A stretch of DNA of 64,000 bases from Eutrigla gurnardus (taxonomy: Eukaryota > Chordata > Actinopteri > Perciformes > Triglidae). Within the stretch, counting starts at the first letter, position 1, and every line of letters starts with the position of its first letter. Under the pieces are notes generated by a model. It made no database searches. It saw only the letters and a list, made by a program, of their open reading frames with translations, and was not told the origin of the DNA. Location of the stretch: NCBI GenBank assembly GCA_963514095.1, contig OY741268.1, positions 2,642,001-2,706,000 of the forward strand. Reading direction: 5' to 3'. The position numbers and the translations under genes are program-made. Of this stretch, positions 1 through 9,955 are shown piece after piece.

Positions 1-524
1 TCACTTGACAACCCAATGACAGAAGCAGTGCCGCCGCTCCCACCACGTGCATCCTGCGCTGTGCGTAGGGCACCAAGTGCTGAGGGGGCACCAAAATATT
101 ATGAAAAATCATCATAGTCATAATAATTATAATGCCAATATTATATCACTATAGAAATTGTAGGCACATTTTAGGCATGTCTATCACAAAACAGGGTCAG
201 GGCGCACATAGTAGACATAATGGTGGCGAGAACCCGGTTCCTGCACGAGCCGCCGGCCCATTCATCATCATCATCACCATCCTCATCATCTGCGCTCCTC
301 GGCTGCACCGGATTCCCCGTCCAACACCAGAACGGCGGGAAACCGGGACCTCGCGCGCCGCTCAGACCAGCTGCAGCCCCAACTCCGGTTCCAGCTCGCA
401 GCAAAGTTGCGCGGTCTTGCCGAGGCGCGAGACCAGCGCACAAGCAGAACACGATCCCCAAAAGTGCTGGTCTTTTTTTAAAAGATTTTTTCAGGCATAG
501 ACGCATTTTATTAGCAGTGGATTG
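1..524. other. No gene recognised; GC-rich patch
   Basis: Positions 220-450 are GC- and CpG-rich, and overlapping open frames occur on both strands. None resembles a known protein and none has a convincing start context, so I call no gene. The 12-mer gggcaccaaaat occurs at 86-97 and again at 708-719, bracketing this stretch plus the adjacent SINE. It could be a target-site duplication of a composite insertion. Confidence 0.4.
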
Positions 525-660
525 ATATGAAAAACAGGAGAGAGAGAGGGAGGTGTGACATGCAGCAAAAGACCTTCGGATGGGATTCGAACCGGGGTCA
601 GTGGCATTTGAGTACGTGTAACATACATGGCATGCGCTCCGCCAACTGCGCGTCCCTAAA
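525..660 (-). mobile_element. tRNA-derived SINE
   Basis: Read on the minus strand, positions 652-631 contain an RNA polymerase III A-box-like stretch (agttggcggagcgcatgcc). Positions 594-582 contain a B box (ggttcgaatccca), at tRNA-like spacing. Downstream is a tail of the type common in fish SINEs: 'tttgctgcatgtcacacctccctctctctc'-like sequence, seen here on the plus strand as gagagagagggaggtgtgacatgcagc. The layout is that of an AFC-like teleost SINE. The exact family is not resolved, and the borders are set by the recognisable modules. Confidence 0.75.
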
Positions 661-719
661 TCACTGTTTTTCGGGTAGAGGCGGGCATCATAAAGAAATT
701 CTGCTTAGGGCACCAAAAT

Positions 720-1439
720 GACTAGCGGCGGCGCTGGACAGAAGACAGTAGCAGCAGCAGCAGCGCCAGATGGCTGAGAGAGATGTGAACTCGTTAGTTT
801 CTATCACAGTTTCAGCTGTGTTAATTCAGTCAGGCTGAGTTTCCGTTACGCTAGCCATCCGCCATTGATCTGACGTCAGATGTGACGAGACAATCTATAT
901 AGATATAAATTCACGTGTTGATTCAGTTAGTTGCATTAAAAAGTGTTTGTTGTGATTATTTATTGGATTTAAATGTACCTGGAACTGTGGAAACCTGCCT
1001 GTGAAGTCTTGGTGACGTGTGTGCACTGCGCGCCGGTGAGCCAAACTGCCACTCAGCCAGCTGTAATTCGCCTTGCGCCAAGAGTAGACCAGGTTGGAGC
1101 TGGTCGGTGAGGCAAAATCACAGAAGGCACGACCTGCACCACCCCCACCTCTACAAGGACGGCAGAATTATCTTCTGTCTCCACAGCCTGATAACAGTTC
1201 AGCATGTTTAGTTACTTGTGTGCAAAATACAGCAAGCTCTAACTGATATGTGCTGGGCTCAGGCTACAGGACGGATTGCACTCATGACTTTTTCCAGGCT
1301 AAGTCGGGGCCCAATACGCTGTAGCTTCCTCAGTTCCGGTCTTGATAAGAAATCGAAAAAGGCTAAGCAAGAAGCACCCGACCTATTCTGCAAATTTATT
1401 GAAATCTAGCATCCATTCCTCATCAACCACAGCCAGTCC
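720..1439. other. Noncoding; possible 5' part of the following L2 LINE
   Basis: No protein domain is visible. The stretch leads directly into the endonuclease of the L2 LINE and may be its 5' UTR or a decayed ORF1. A run at about 1010-1110 has a short open frame with Cys and Pro but no recognisable finger. The boundary with the LINE is not marked by any repeat I can see. Confidence 0.35.
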
Positions 1440-1465
1440 CAAAACATTGGGTAGATAATGATTTA

Positions 1466-2161
1466 AACACAATAAAGCTTGCTTTTTTAAATGTCAGGTC
1501 TTTGGCAGGAAAAACATTTTCAATCAATGATTTTATTACCAAGCACAATCTTGATTGTTTGTTCTTAACTGAAACTTGGTTAGATCAAAATAACAGTGCT
1601 GCTGTTCTTATTGAATCAGCTCCTCCCAACTTCAGTTTTATGAGTGAAGCAAGAGTGCATAAGAAAGGAGGGGGAGTGGCTGTTTTGTTTAACGATTCCC
1701 TCCAATGCAAGCAGATATCTTATGGAAACTTTGCATCCTTTGAATACATGGCTCTTCAGTTGAATTCTTCTTCCCGAGTTATGTTCCTAAATGTCTACAG
1801 GCCACCTAAATACTGTGCAACCTTTTTTGATGATTTTTCTGAACTATTGCCTATAATCTGTATTGACTTTGACTGTGTGGTTATTGTTGGTGATTTTAAC
1901 ATTCATGTTGACAAACTCCATGACAGAGGGACTAAAGAACTGTGTTGTGTCATTGATAACTATGGACTGATTCCGCATGTGACAGAGCCCACTCATAACA
2001 AAGGTCACACCCTGGACTTGATCATGTCCAAGGGTGTTTGCATTTCTAAGGTTATTGTTGCTCTTTCTGATCATTCCTGTGTTTTCTTTGAGATTGCTAT
2101 CTCTGTGCAGACAAATGTTCAAAGTAATCACAAAACGGTATATCACAGAAAACACCTGTGA
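1466..2161 (+). pseudogene. L2 LINE endonuclease domain
   Basis: This is the apurinic-like endonuclease domain that nicks target DNA for target-primed reverse transcription. The frame begins with the typical LAFLNVRSL start, followed by LTETWL (catalytic Glu), KKGGGVAVL, VYRPP, GDFNIHVD (catalytic Asp/Asn) and SDHSCVFF (SDH motif near the C-terminus). About 230 residues are open, and the frame stops at the end of the domain. The RT that follows lies in other frames, so this is a fragment of a broken ORF2. It belongs to the LINE at 1440-5292. Confidence 0.88.
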
Positions 2162-3406
2162 AACATTTATTCAGGTTATCTCCTCCACACCCACCCTCCC
2201 TTGGGTCTCAGTAAATGAGCTTGTTGACAATTTCAATGTGAAAATCACAAATATTATTGATGCCATTGCGCCCACGAAGCTTAAAGTGGTCCCTGGCAAA
2301 AAAAGCTCTCCATGAAGAAATGCCACGTTGGTAAGAACAAAAAAAGAGTGTCAGAAAGCTGAACGTAAGTGGTGTAAAACAAATCTCCAGGTTCGCTATG
2401 ATATCTATAAAGAAAGACTTATAATCTACAACTTGGAACTGAGAAATGCAAGACAATCCTTTCTTGGACATCAGTGCCAAAAACAATAATAACGTACGGA
2501 CCTTGTTTGCTACTGTCGACAGGCTAACAAACCCTCCTGTGTCAGTAGCCCCTGAACTGCTTTACACCAGGGCCTGCAATGACTTTGCCTCCTTCACAGA
2601 AAAAATCCAGAAAATTAGGCAAGCAGTCAGCGCCTCCACATCATCATCATCATGTGTCCACTCAAGGTCAATTCGAAACCATGGCACGATTTAATGTGAT
2701 TAACCATAAAACTTTGGAGGACATCATACAACATCTGAAATCCTCTTCCTGCTGCCTTGATATTCTGCCTACAGGCCTTTTCAAAAATGCATCAAACTGC
2801 ATGACCCCAGATCGTTTACAGATTGTAAACACGTCTCTGTTAGGTCTCTGTTAGGTGTCTTTCCACAGGCCTTGAAAACTGCTGTTATCAAGCCTCTAAA
2901 TAGAACAATTTAGACACTTCACTAATGAACAATTATAGACCAATATCAAACGTCCCATTTCTGAGTAAAATCATTGAAAAAACATTTTTAAAAGCAGCTG
3001 AACAACATCATGGTAATGAACAACTGTTTTGATGACTTCCAGTCAGGATTTAGACCACGCAACAGCACTGAGACAGCTCTTGTTAAGGTCTTCAATGACA
3101 TCCACTTAAACACGGACAATGGTAGAATTTCGTCTTAGTATTACTGGAAAACCATCTGGAAAACTGGGTATGACTCTGGCACAGTATTAGAATGGTTTGA
3201 ATCCTACTTGAAGGACAGGGACTTCTTTGTGTTTATAGATAATTACACATCTGAGCGGGCAAAAATTACACGTAAAGTTCCCTAAGGCTACATTCTGGGG
3301 ACTCTTCTGTTCAATATCGACATGTTCCACTGGCTCATGAAAAACAACAAAATATGTTACCATAACTATGCAGACGATACACAAGTTGACATAACAATAT
3401 CACCAG
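2162..3406 (+). pseudogene. L2 LINE linker and reverse transcriptase, frameshifted
   Basis: The frame changes several times. The recognisable pieces are the linker near 2450-2690 (TNPPVSVAPEL), the SSSCCLDILPTGLFK motif near 2735, and the NNYRPISNVPFLSKIIEK RT entry motif near 2930. The FQSGFRPRNSTETALVKVFND block lies near 3040. The YADDT catalytic loop lies at about 3367-3381, only 26 bp before the hAT insertion point. The catalytic aspartates survive, but stops and indels between the blocks rule out a working enzyme. Confidence 0.82.
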
Positions 3407-4353
3407 CAGTGTTGGTCAAGTTACTTGGAAAAAGTAATTAGTTACTGATTACTTATCCAAGAAAGTAATCCAGTTACTTTACTGATTACTTATTTTCAAA
3501 AGTAATTAGTTACTTTACTAATTACTTTACTTAGTTACTTTTCAAAAATACACTAGCTATACACAACCTCAATACGCTTTTTTAAAACTTGTTTTTATTA
3601 CTCAATCTTTTTAACTATGCACATTGCAAACAAAAAAATAAATTAAATGCAACAGTCTCATTTAAAGAAAATCGTTTTGGTGTGTATACACACCTTCATT
3701 CGAATAGATGTAAATAAAATACAGCAATAAATGGGCAACATGTCCTCGACAATATAGCCAGCGACAAGCTTCTTCAGTTCAGCGGCACTAAGTCCTGTCG
3801 CTGACGCTCTTAAATCTATTTTCACCTGTTTAGCAGGAGAGGGTCCCTCTGTTGCTGCAGCGGCCATGTCGGGATTTCGGGGTGTCTCAGTGAGTTTCAC
3901 ATTCTTGTGCCGGCTTGCTAGGTGCTTGCTCAGATTTGAGGTGGAATTTTTCGCTGTAGACAAAATCTTTCTTCCCACGCAGAGTGTACAGCGGACGTTA
4001 ATGTTTTTTACATCTTTTACCGAGTCAAACTCAAAGTAATGTCTGAACTTCCATGAATTAAATGCTCCATGTTCGCTCTCTCTCCCGCACTCCATGTCTT
4101 GCACACACGTGTCTGTTGTTTACTTCTAGACGTCGCGCCGCTACGTCATTGTCACGAGTCGACTCATGAGACAGTGTCACGTGGCAAAGATAAATCACGG
4201 TTTAGTAACGCAGTAACGCAGGCTGCTTGCAGGAAGGTAAAAGTAATCGAATTACTATTTTTGCAATTGTAATCCTTTACTTTACTCGTTATTTGAAAAA
4301 AGTAATTGGATTACAGTAACGCGTTACTTCTAACGCGTTACTGCCCATCACTG
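3407..4353 (-). mobile_element. hAT DNA transposon derivative with perfect 8-bp TSD
   Basis: The plus-strand ends read CAGTGTTGGTCAAGTTACTT and ...CTGCCCATCACTG, i.e. terminal inverted repeats starting CAGTG(T/A)TGG. Both sides carry the identical octamer atcaccag (3399-3406 and 4354-4361), the 8-bp target duplication expected of hAT transposases. The element is 947 bp, too short for a full transposase, and keeps one BED-finger coding piece on the minus strand. Subterminal regions are rich in gtaacgcgttac-type palindromes, probable transposase binding repeats. Confidence 0.93.
3658..4104 (-). pseudogene. BED-type zinc finger N-terminus of a hAT transposase
   Basis: The 148-residue frame begins MQDMECGRES and contains a BED finger: CTLC at about residues 39-42 and a distal SKHLASRH. 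This is the N-terminal DNA-binding module used by hAT transposases to contact terminal repeats. After residue about 125 the protein runs into the subterminal repeat region and stops, so the catalytic RNase H-like domain is absent. It lies wholly inside the 947-bp hAT. Alternatively it could make a short DNA-binding protein that competes with full transposase, but nothing here shows expression. Confidence 0.75.
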
Positions 4354-4361
4354 ATCACCAG

Positions 4362-5086
4362 TGGACTATAGTCCAATACCAGTAGGCTACTGACAAAACT
4401 GAAATCATTGTTTTTGGAGCCAAGGAAGAACGGTCAAAAGTCAGCACCCAGCTTCAAGCGGTAATGCTAAAAACCACAAACAAAGCCAGAAACTTAGGTG
4501 TAGTCATGGACTCAGACCTGAACTTCAACAGCCACATTAAATCAGTTACAAAGTCAGCCTACTATCACCTAAAGGATTAAAGGACTTATGACTTCAGCAG
4601 GATTTGGAAAAACTTGTCCATGCATTTATCTTCAGCAGGCTCGACTACTGTAACAGTGTCTTTACAGGTCTCCCTAAAAAGTCGATCAGACAGCTGCAGT
4701 TAATTCAGAAGGCTGCTGCTCGAGTCCTCACTAAGACCAAAAAAGTGGATCACATTACTCCGGTTCTCAGATCTTTACACTGGCTCCCTGTCCGTCAAAG
4801 AATTTACTTTAAAATACTACTGTTGGTTTACAAAGCACTGAATGGTTTAGGACCAAAATACATTTCTGATCTTCTGCTAAGCTATGAACCGTCCAGACCT
4901 CTCAGATGGTCTGGGACAGGTCTGCTCTGTGTCCCCAGAGTCAGAACCAAACATGGAGAGGCAGCCTTCAGTTTTTACGCACCACATAACTGGAACCAAC
5001 TTCCAGAAAGCTGCAGGTCTACTGCAAATCTCAGCTCTTTTAAATCAAGACTGAAGACTTTTCTGTTTGCCACTGCCTTTCAGTAA
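4362..5086 (+). pseudogene. L2 LINE RT tail and C-terminal domain
   Basis: After the hAT, the LINE resumes with TEIIVFGAKEER and the MDSDLNFNSHIK-like block near 4510. An open frame then runs 4604-5086, ending in the conserved L2 C-terminal region: FSRLDYCNSVFTGLP, QKAAARVLT, PVLRSLHWLPVRQRI, FKILLLVYKAL, then WNQLPESCR and FKSRLKTFLF. This C-terminal region is the most conserved part of fish L2 proteins. The piece is open for 160 residues but cannot act alone. Confidence 0.9.
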
Positions 5087-5292
5087 ACAATACTATCTAT
5101 GAACTTCTTATGCTGCACTGTATTTTCTATTCCTTGATATTCTTGTTTTAATTTATTTATTTTTTACATTTTTAAATATTTTATTTTTTAATGCTTTTTT
5201 TCTCCAATGCCTTTAATGTTTTATGTAAAGAACTTTGAATTGCCCTGTTGTTGAAACGAACTATACAAATAAAATTGCCTTGCCTTGCCTTG

Positions 5293-6786
5293 TGGGGGTT
5301 AATACATAGACACTTGTGTGACAAAAGTTATTTGTGATGAGATCAGTTTAGGAAGCAGCAGAGCATATGTGGAAAGTGTTCTTCCTCGGAGGATGGAGAA
5401 CTTTTAGTATCTATATCTCGGCCTTTTATCTGCTTTCTCCAGAAAAATGTATTCCACAGGCCGTCAGAGCAGAGCTTCCATAATTCACAGAGATGTTCCA
5501 GGCAGCTCAGCTGTATGTTTGTACTGTGGACTGTGGATTAACTCCCTGCTGCTTTGGATTGACAAGAACAGGTTGTTCTCATTCTCTGTTCATACTTATA
5601 CCTACAGAAAGTAATGCCATTTTAATGTAATTTTCCTCAGCATCCGAAGATCTCTGTCACTCTGCTCTGAAGACTGGACCATGCATTTGTCCCTCCCAGT
5701 AGAAATCAGCGTCATTATGGTTCATATCGTACATTTTCATACATTTACATATCATGATGTTGTCATTGTTACAATTTCAGAGCTCAAAAGAGGACCCAAA
5801 TACAGAACAGATTGAAGATTGAATTTAACAAAAAAAAGCAGGACAAAACGCATGCAAAAATGCAACAGGAAACAAAAACCAGGGGAAAAGGCAGTGGCAT
5901 TATAGCACCGTCTCCACAGTAGAAGTAGGGTCACATCACCCGGATTGGGGAAAAAAAACGCTCTGGCTTGTTTGTATTTCTTTCAACCAATCACAATGGT
6001 CTTGGGCGGTGCTATGCTGAGGAAACCACTGTGGTGTGGCAGCAAAATAGCCTCGGGAGGAAACCTGTTGGGATGGCAAAAGAAAAGTCTGCATAAAACC
6101 TTAAAAAATGTATGTGGACTGTTTGACAAGACGTTTATTAAAACTTAAGAAAAACATAATTTGATAGTCAGTGACCCAGCGATGAAGCCCGTCTATACTT
6201 TAGCTCTGGAGGAGCTCACTGGACTCATTAAACACACCGACGGTTTGCTAGCTGTCTGTAGCTCTAAACTGATATCAAGAAGCTCGAGTGAAGTGGAACG
6301 GAGCGGAACGTCGGTCAAGTCAACGTCACTGGAGCATGCCACTGCCAGAGTTGCTTGCTCTGAGGTTGCTGCTGTTGTTTCCTGATTGGAAGGGAGTTTG
6401 AGAACAGAGACATAAGGCTTGTTTCGAATCAAGCATGCGCATGCATTTGCCTCGCAAAACAAGGCATTCTGGGAAAAAAACGTCACAAATGCTGGTGATA
6501 ACTTCCCTTTGCGACATGTCACATGACTTTAAAAACTCGCCGTATCTCCAGGTACCTCCCTTCGCATGCTTTTCTCTGCAGATGGTCTGAAATAAGTGCG
6601 GACATAAGACACTCCCCGCAACGTTGCCCTAGTTGGTTAGAATTATCACGTGGTATTTCCCACGTGAGAAAATTCCTCAGCCTCCGTCAACAACGGGACT
6701 CCAAATGCCTTGGCTCGAGTTCGTCAGCGACGAAGAAAGCCAGCGCCACTGGGCAGACCATATTCTTTGTGCAAAGTCCGTGAAGT
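5293..6786. other. No gene recognised
   Basis: About 1.5 kb with no protein domain I recognise. At 5760-5930 there is a stretch resembling the U5/3' end of a minus-strand LTR, too degraded to call. Positions 6160-6520 are open in both directions but without motifs. The region just before 6787 provides the target site for the poly(A) retroposon. Confidence 0.4.
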
Positions 6787-6860
6787 TTCCCCTGGCGCGA
6801 TAGTTTTTGTTATGTATACAATTATTAATAAAGTTTAAATTAAAAAAAAAAAAAAAAAAG
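6787..6860 (+). mobile_element. Short poly(A)-tailed retroposon with 11-bp TSD
   Basis: A 74-bp insert ends in aataaag, a short spacer and about 18 A residues. It is flanked by the identical 11-mer gtccgtgaagt at 6776-6786 and 6861-6871. A polyadenylation signal, poly(A) tail and direct repeats are the hallmarks of LINE-mediated retroposition of an mRNA 3' end, strongly 5'-truncated. The source transcript is not recognisable from about 55 bp. Confidence 0.85.
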
Positions 6861-6871
6861 GTCCGTGAAGT

Positions 6872-7677
6872 GCACCTGTGTCCGACTTGACGTGGTGAGA
6901 ACTTGGCGTGTTTATGACGAGTTCCGGCGGATCCTCTCAAGTCTCGTGCATGCATCGGCGCAAATGCATGCGATCCGAAACGCGCCCATAGAAAGTGGAA
7001 GGGGAGGAGTCAAGTCTGACTTCCTTCCTCCGGGTGTTGATCCCGAGCCTTCACTTCCTGTTATCTAGACTAGTGGCAATACAGAGTGTAAGAGTCGCTG
7101 AAGCCACCACTGTGTACAGGTGTACATGTGATGACAGGTAACCTGTTTAATAGCTGTCATGGTGTAAAGCCAATACACTTGTGTCCGTCAGGAACCTGAC
7201 ACGTATATAGGACATTATGGACCGTTGTGAATGGACTTTTAATTGTTATTGCCATTATTATTATGCGATTTTGCGTGGTATATGGACTTTGGCTCGGTTT
7301 CTCAACGCCCCTCTCCCGCTTCAAACTTTTGCTTTGTTTGGGATTACTTTTTATGGAACTGGGGCTTCTGGGTCATATTAATTTGGAACTGTGGGGACGT
7401 TACAAGGACTGGGGTTTCAGAGGTTGTTTGTTTTATGGACTGTATTTTCATTGTCACCCTCTTTTGTTGGCTAAGTGCCATTCCGGTGGGACACAAGTTT
7501 GTTTTTTCCTAATAAATGCTTTACTTAGTGAGTGAACTGTTGTCTCCTTCATTATTATATATATTTTGTTGATATTTTAGAAAGTTTGTTCCTTCTAGGC
7601 AGATCGGCAGGCGGCGTCTATGTGCAGTATTAGATCCGCCTGCCTCCTTTAATTGTAGTGTAGTAATTATTTCCTTT
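6872..7677. other. No gene recognised; possible LTR-like end
   Basis: The stretch 7080-7540 ends with cctaataaatgctttac, a polyadenylation-signal-like end, and has a TATA-like tatatagg at about 7203. This may be the remains of an LTR or a promoterless 3' UTR. No inverted terminal nucleotides or target duplication could be fixed. Confidence 0.3.
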
Positions 7678-7699
7678 ATATATATATATATATATATTA

Positions 7700-8364
7700 G
7701 GGCCGGGACTTTAACGCGTTAATTAAGATTAATTAATTACACAAAACGCGTTAAAAAAATCAACGCATTTTAATCACACTTATTTTTGCACCGCGAAATG
7801 TTTCTCACTGGATGAGTTTCAGGCGGACCGATTATACTGGAGCACCAACTAGCGTTCATGACTTCAGACAACTACAAACCACAGTGAACATGAACGAAGA
7901 AGAAATTTTGTTATAAAAAACGAACGGATGGAGCGCGATAAGAGCATGGTTGTGTGCAAGTTATGCGACAAGGAATTTGCATATCACCGCAGCACATCGA
8001 GCATCAAGTATCACCTCAATGCAAAACATATAGCAGCTAGCGTGGACGCTAGCGTGGGCGTTAGCCCGACTCCGAGTACAAGGACCCACACCCAACCCAC
8101 ACTCCAACAGATGCTATTGCTACACTTAATGGCAAAAATAGCACTGGTCTGTTGGACTTGGTTGAACAAAAATAAACAATATTTTGTTGCTTAAGCTTAT
8201 GTATTCAGTCATTCAATGGTATACTAAAAATCCATGTGAAAAAAATTACTTCTCACTGTTCTCAGGTCAAATGTATATGCGATTAAAATGCGATTAATTT
8301 CGATTAATTAATTACAAAGCCTCTAATTAATTAGATACATTTTTTTAATCAAGTCCCGGCCCTA
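7700..8364 (+). mobile_element. hAT-like DNA transposon derivative inside a TA repeat
   Basis: The ends are perfect inverted repeats, TAGGGCCGGGACTT and AAGTCCCGGCCCTA, followed inward by AT-rich subterminal repeats (gattaattaatta in both orientations). The flanks are atatatat (7692-7699) and atgtatat (8365-8372), 7 of 8 identical, consistent with an 8-bp hAT duplication inside a TA microsatellite. The element is 665 bp and carries a short BED-finger ORF but no catalytic domain. Confidence 0.85.
7928..8194 (+). CDS. Short BED-finger protein of a hAT derivative
   Basis: This is an 88-residue ORF (MERDKSMVV...). Residues 11-35 form a C2H2/BED finger, CKLCDKEF followed by IKYHLNAKH, then a low-complexity Ser/Thr/Pro stretch (PSTRTHTQPTLQQ) typical of the linker after the BED finger in ZBED-like hAT transposases. 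The rest of the transposase is deleted. It lies within the TIR-bounded element at 7700-8364 and points toward its right end. A product would be at most a small DNA-binding domain, and I see no evidence for expression. Confidence 0.6.
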   Translation: MERDKSMVVCKLCDKEFAYHRSTSSIKYHLNAKHIAASVDASVGVSPTPSTRTHTQPTLQQMLLLHLMAKIALVCWTWLNKNKQYFVA

Positions 8365-8365
8365 A

Positions 8366-8409
<44 letters not shown>
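8365..8409. repeat. TA microsatellite
   Basis: An almost pure (TA)n run with one c interruption. With 7678-7699 it forms the two halves of one microsatellite split by the hAT-like element. Confidence 0.9.
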
Positions 8410-9529
8410 ATGAAAAAAGAAACGAAGACACCAGATTGCGGCAGATGACCTACAGAGGACATAGGAAATAGAAACTCATGAGACAGGACACCAGGGCAGA
8501 CATGAGGGTATGGGATGTTGAGTTACTGTTGAATTTATAATTTAAGTGCTAACTTAACTTATGCCACACGCGTGAGTTATGAATCAAACCAACTTATTTT
8601 ACATAAACAACTCATACTAATTTTTCTCTCCCAGGTCTTCTCACTGACTGAATGTTTGCTCCTATTTCTTGACCTGTTGGTCCCATTTTTAGGCATATAG
8701 TTGTTTTAACAGATTTTAGTTACTTAACGGACATAACAATTGAGCAATCAAAATAAAACCATTACCGTTGTAATAAACCATCCTTGACGAAGGATGAGTG
8801 GCAGATCATGGAATTCAGAAGTAAAGCAGTAATGATCAGCTCTCTGAAGACCGTGACTGGAGGTAAAGAAGGGATGATTGGGTGGAAGTTAGCATTCATT
8901 GATCTGCATATCTGTCTGTCCACATGCCAGCCTTGCTCAACATATCATCTTATGCATCTCTTTCAGTCCATATGTCATCACTGCACTCCGGCCTTCCTGT
9001 CATCATCACTGATACAAAGGAACACTAAAATCCCCACTGACAGTTGAGAGAGTTAAAATGAGAGGTGAGATATTGAGCAGGGTTTTTGGGTGTTGAATAA
9101 GTGAGCAAGATCAATATATTGAACAAACATGAAAAGAAATTAATACAACAGATGCACTCCCACACAGTCTTGAAGTATTTCTTTGCTTGGATATCACATT
9201 TCAGCATAAAACAGATAAGCAGTGCAAGCACGAGGCCTTTATGTAAAGATGTGGTTATATGACACATTGACTGACATTTACATTGGTACTGGGTAAGGAA
9301 TTAAAATTCAAGATTGACTTTGAATGGCACAGGACAGAATGTGTGTTGAACAGTGTTGTCATTGGTGGAGCCAATGAAATGGTAGCCCTCGCTTACTTGC
9401 GGTTCTGAAAAGTGCCTTGTCATGCATTCCATCAGGGGGCGACTCCTCTGGTTGCATTAGTCCAATTTCATGGAAGTCTTTGAAAAAAACAATGACCCTA
9501 CTTCTCACTAGACTTATTACTTCAGTAAA
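8410..9529. other. No gene recognised
   Basis: Over 1.1 kb of unremarkable AT-rich sequence. I see no domain, terminal repeat or RNA gene. Confidence 0.4.
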
Positions 9530-9656
9530 CCTGTATTTACCTGTTTTAACTGTACTTGCCTGTTTTAATTGTACTTGCCTGTTTTAAACTGTAAGGTGAC
9601 CTTGAGTGTTAAGAAAGGCGCCCTGAAATAAAATGCAATATTATTATTATTAAACA
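9530..9656 (+). mobile_element. 3' tail of an L2-like LINE or SINE
   Basis: The tail gtgaccttgagtgttaagaa and following ggcgccctgaaataaaatgc end in (att)n. The same tail, minus strand, recurs at 63622-63684, identifying it as the conserved 3' end of one retroposon family. The 60 bp before it hold three imperfect copies of a 20-22-bp unit containing acttgcctgtttta. Confidence 0.7.
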
Positions 9657-9784
9657 TTGTAAACATTAGCTTATGGTCTCGGCCGCTAGTTTCAAATCTT
9701 CTTCAATCCAGCATGATGTCCACACAATGTCATGATGACTATGTACATTTCTTACATACATTCTATGCACTCTTCCCGGCCTGC

Positions 9785-9955
9785 CAAAGACCGCAAAAAA
9801 AGGTCTCCAAGAAGACGAAGTTGGATCATATAACATTATTACTGCATTGGCTACCAATTCACTTAAGAGCTGATTTAAAAAGCTTTCCTCCTACATATAA
9901 GGCTTCAAATAGCCCGTCTTGCTCACATATGACATCACCCAGAGGTGCTCGGTGA
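9785..9955 (+). pseudogene. Degraded L2 C-terminal fragment
   Basis: The translation KTKLDHITLLLHWLP...LKSFPPTYKASNSPS aligns by eye with the L2 C-terminal block KVDHITPVLRSLHWLP...FKILLLVYKALN seen intact at about 4745-4850. About 50 residues remain, with deletions. It is a relic. Confidence 0.6.

Larger units (their letters stand above)
1440..5292 (+). mobile_element. L2-type LINE, decayed, split by a hAT
   Basis: The order of domains is endonuclease (1466-2161), linker and reverse transcriptase (2200-3406), hAT insertion (3407-4353), then the rest of RT and the C-terminal domain (4362-5086). The 3' UTR ends with the telltale short repeat: aaataaaattgccttgccttgccttg at about 5267-5292. This is the signature 3' tail of teleost L2 elements. 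Several frameshifts and stops make it non-functional. The hAT insertion is younger than the LINE. Confidence 0.9.

Noticed and set aside
171..525. Overlapping open frames of 100-120 codons on both strands
   Set aside because: They overlap in opposite directions in a GC-rich patch and contain low-complexity Ser/Asp runs from a (tca)n repeat; no domain.
525..660. Functional tRNA gene on the minus strand
   Set aside because: The boxes belong to a SINE head followed by a SINE-type tail, and the cloverleaf is not maintained.
6161..6522. Overlapping sense and antisense frames of 74 and 109 codons
   Set aside because: No domain, both strands open equally, and no start or splice support.
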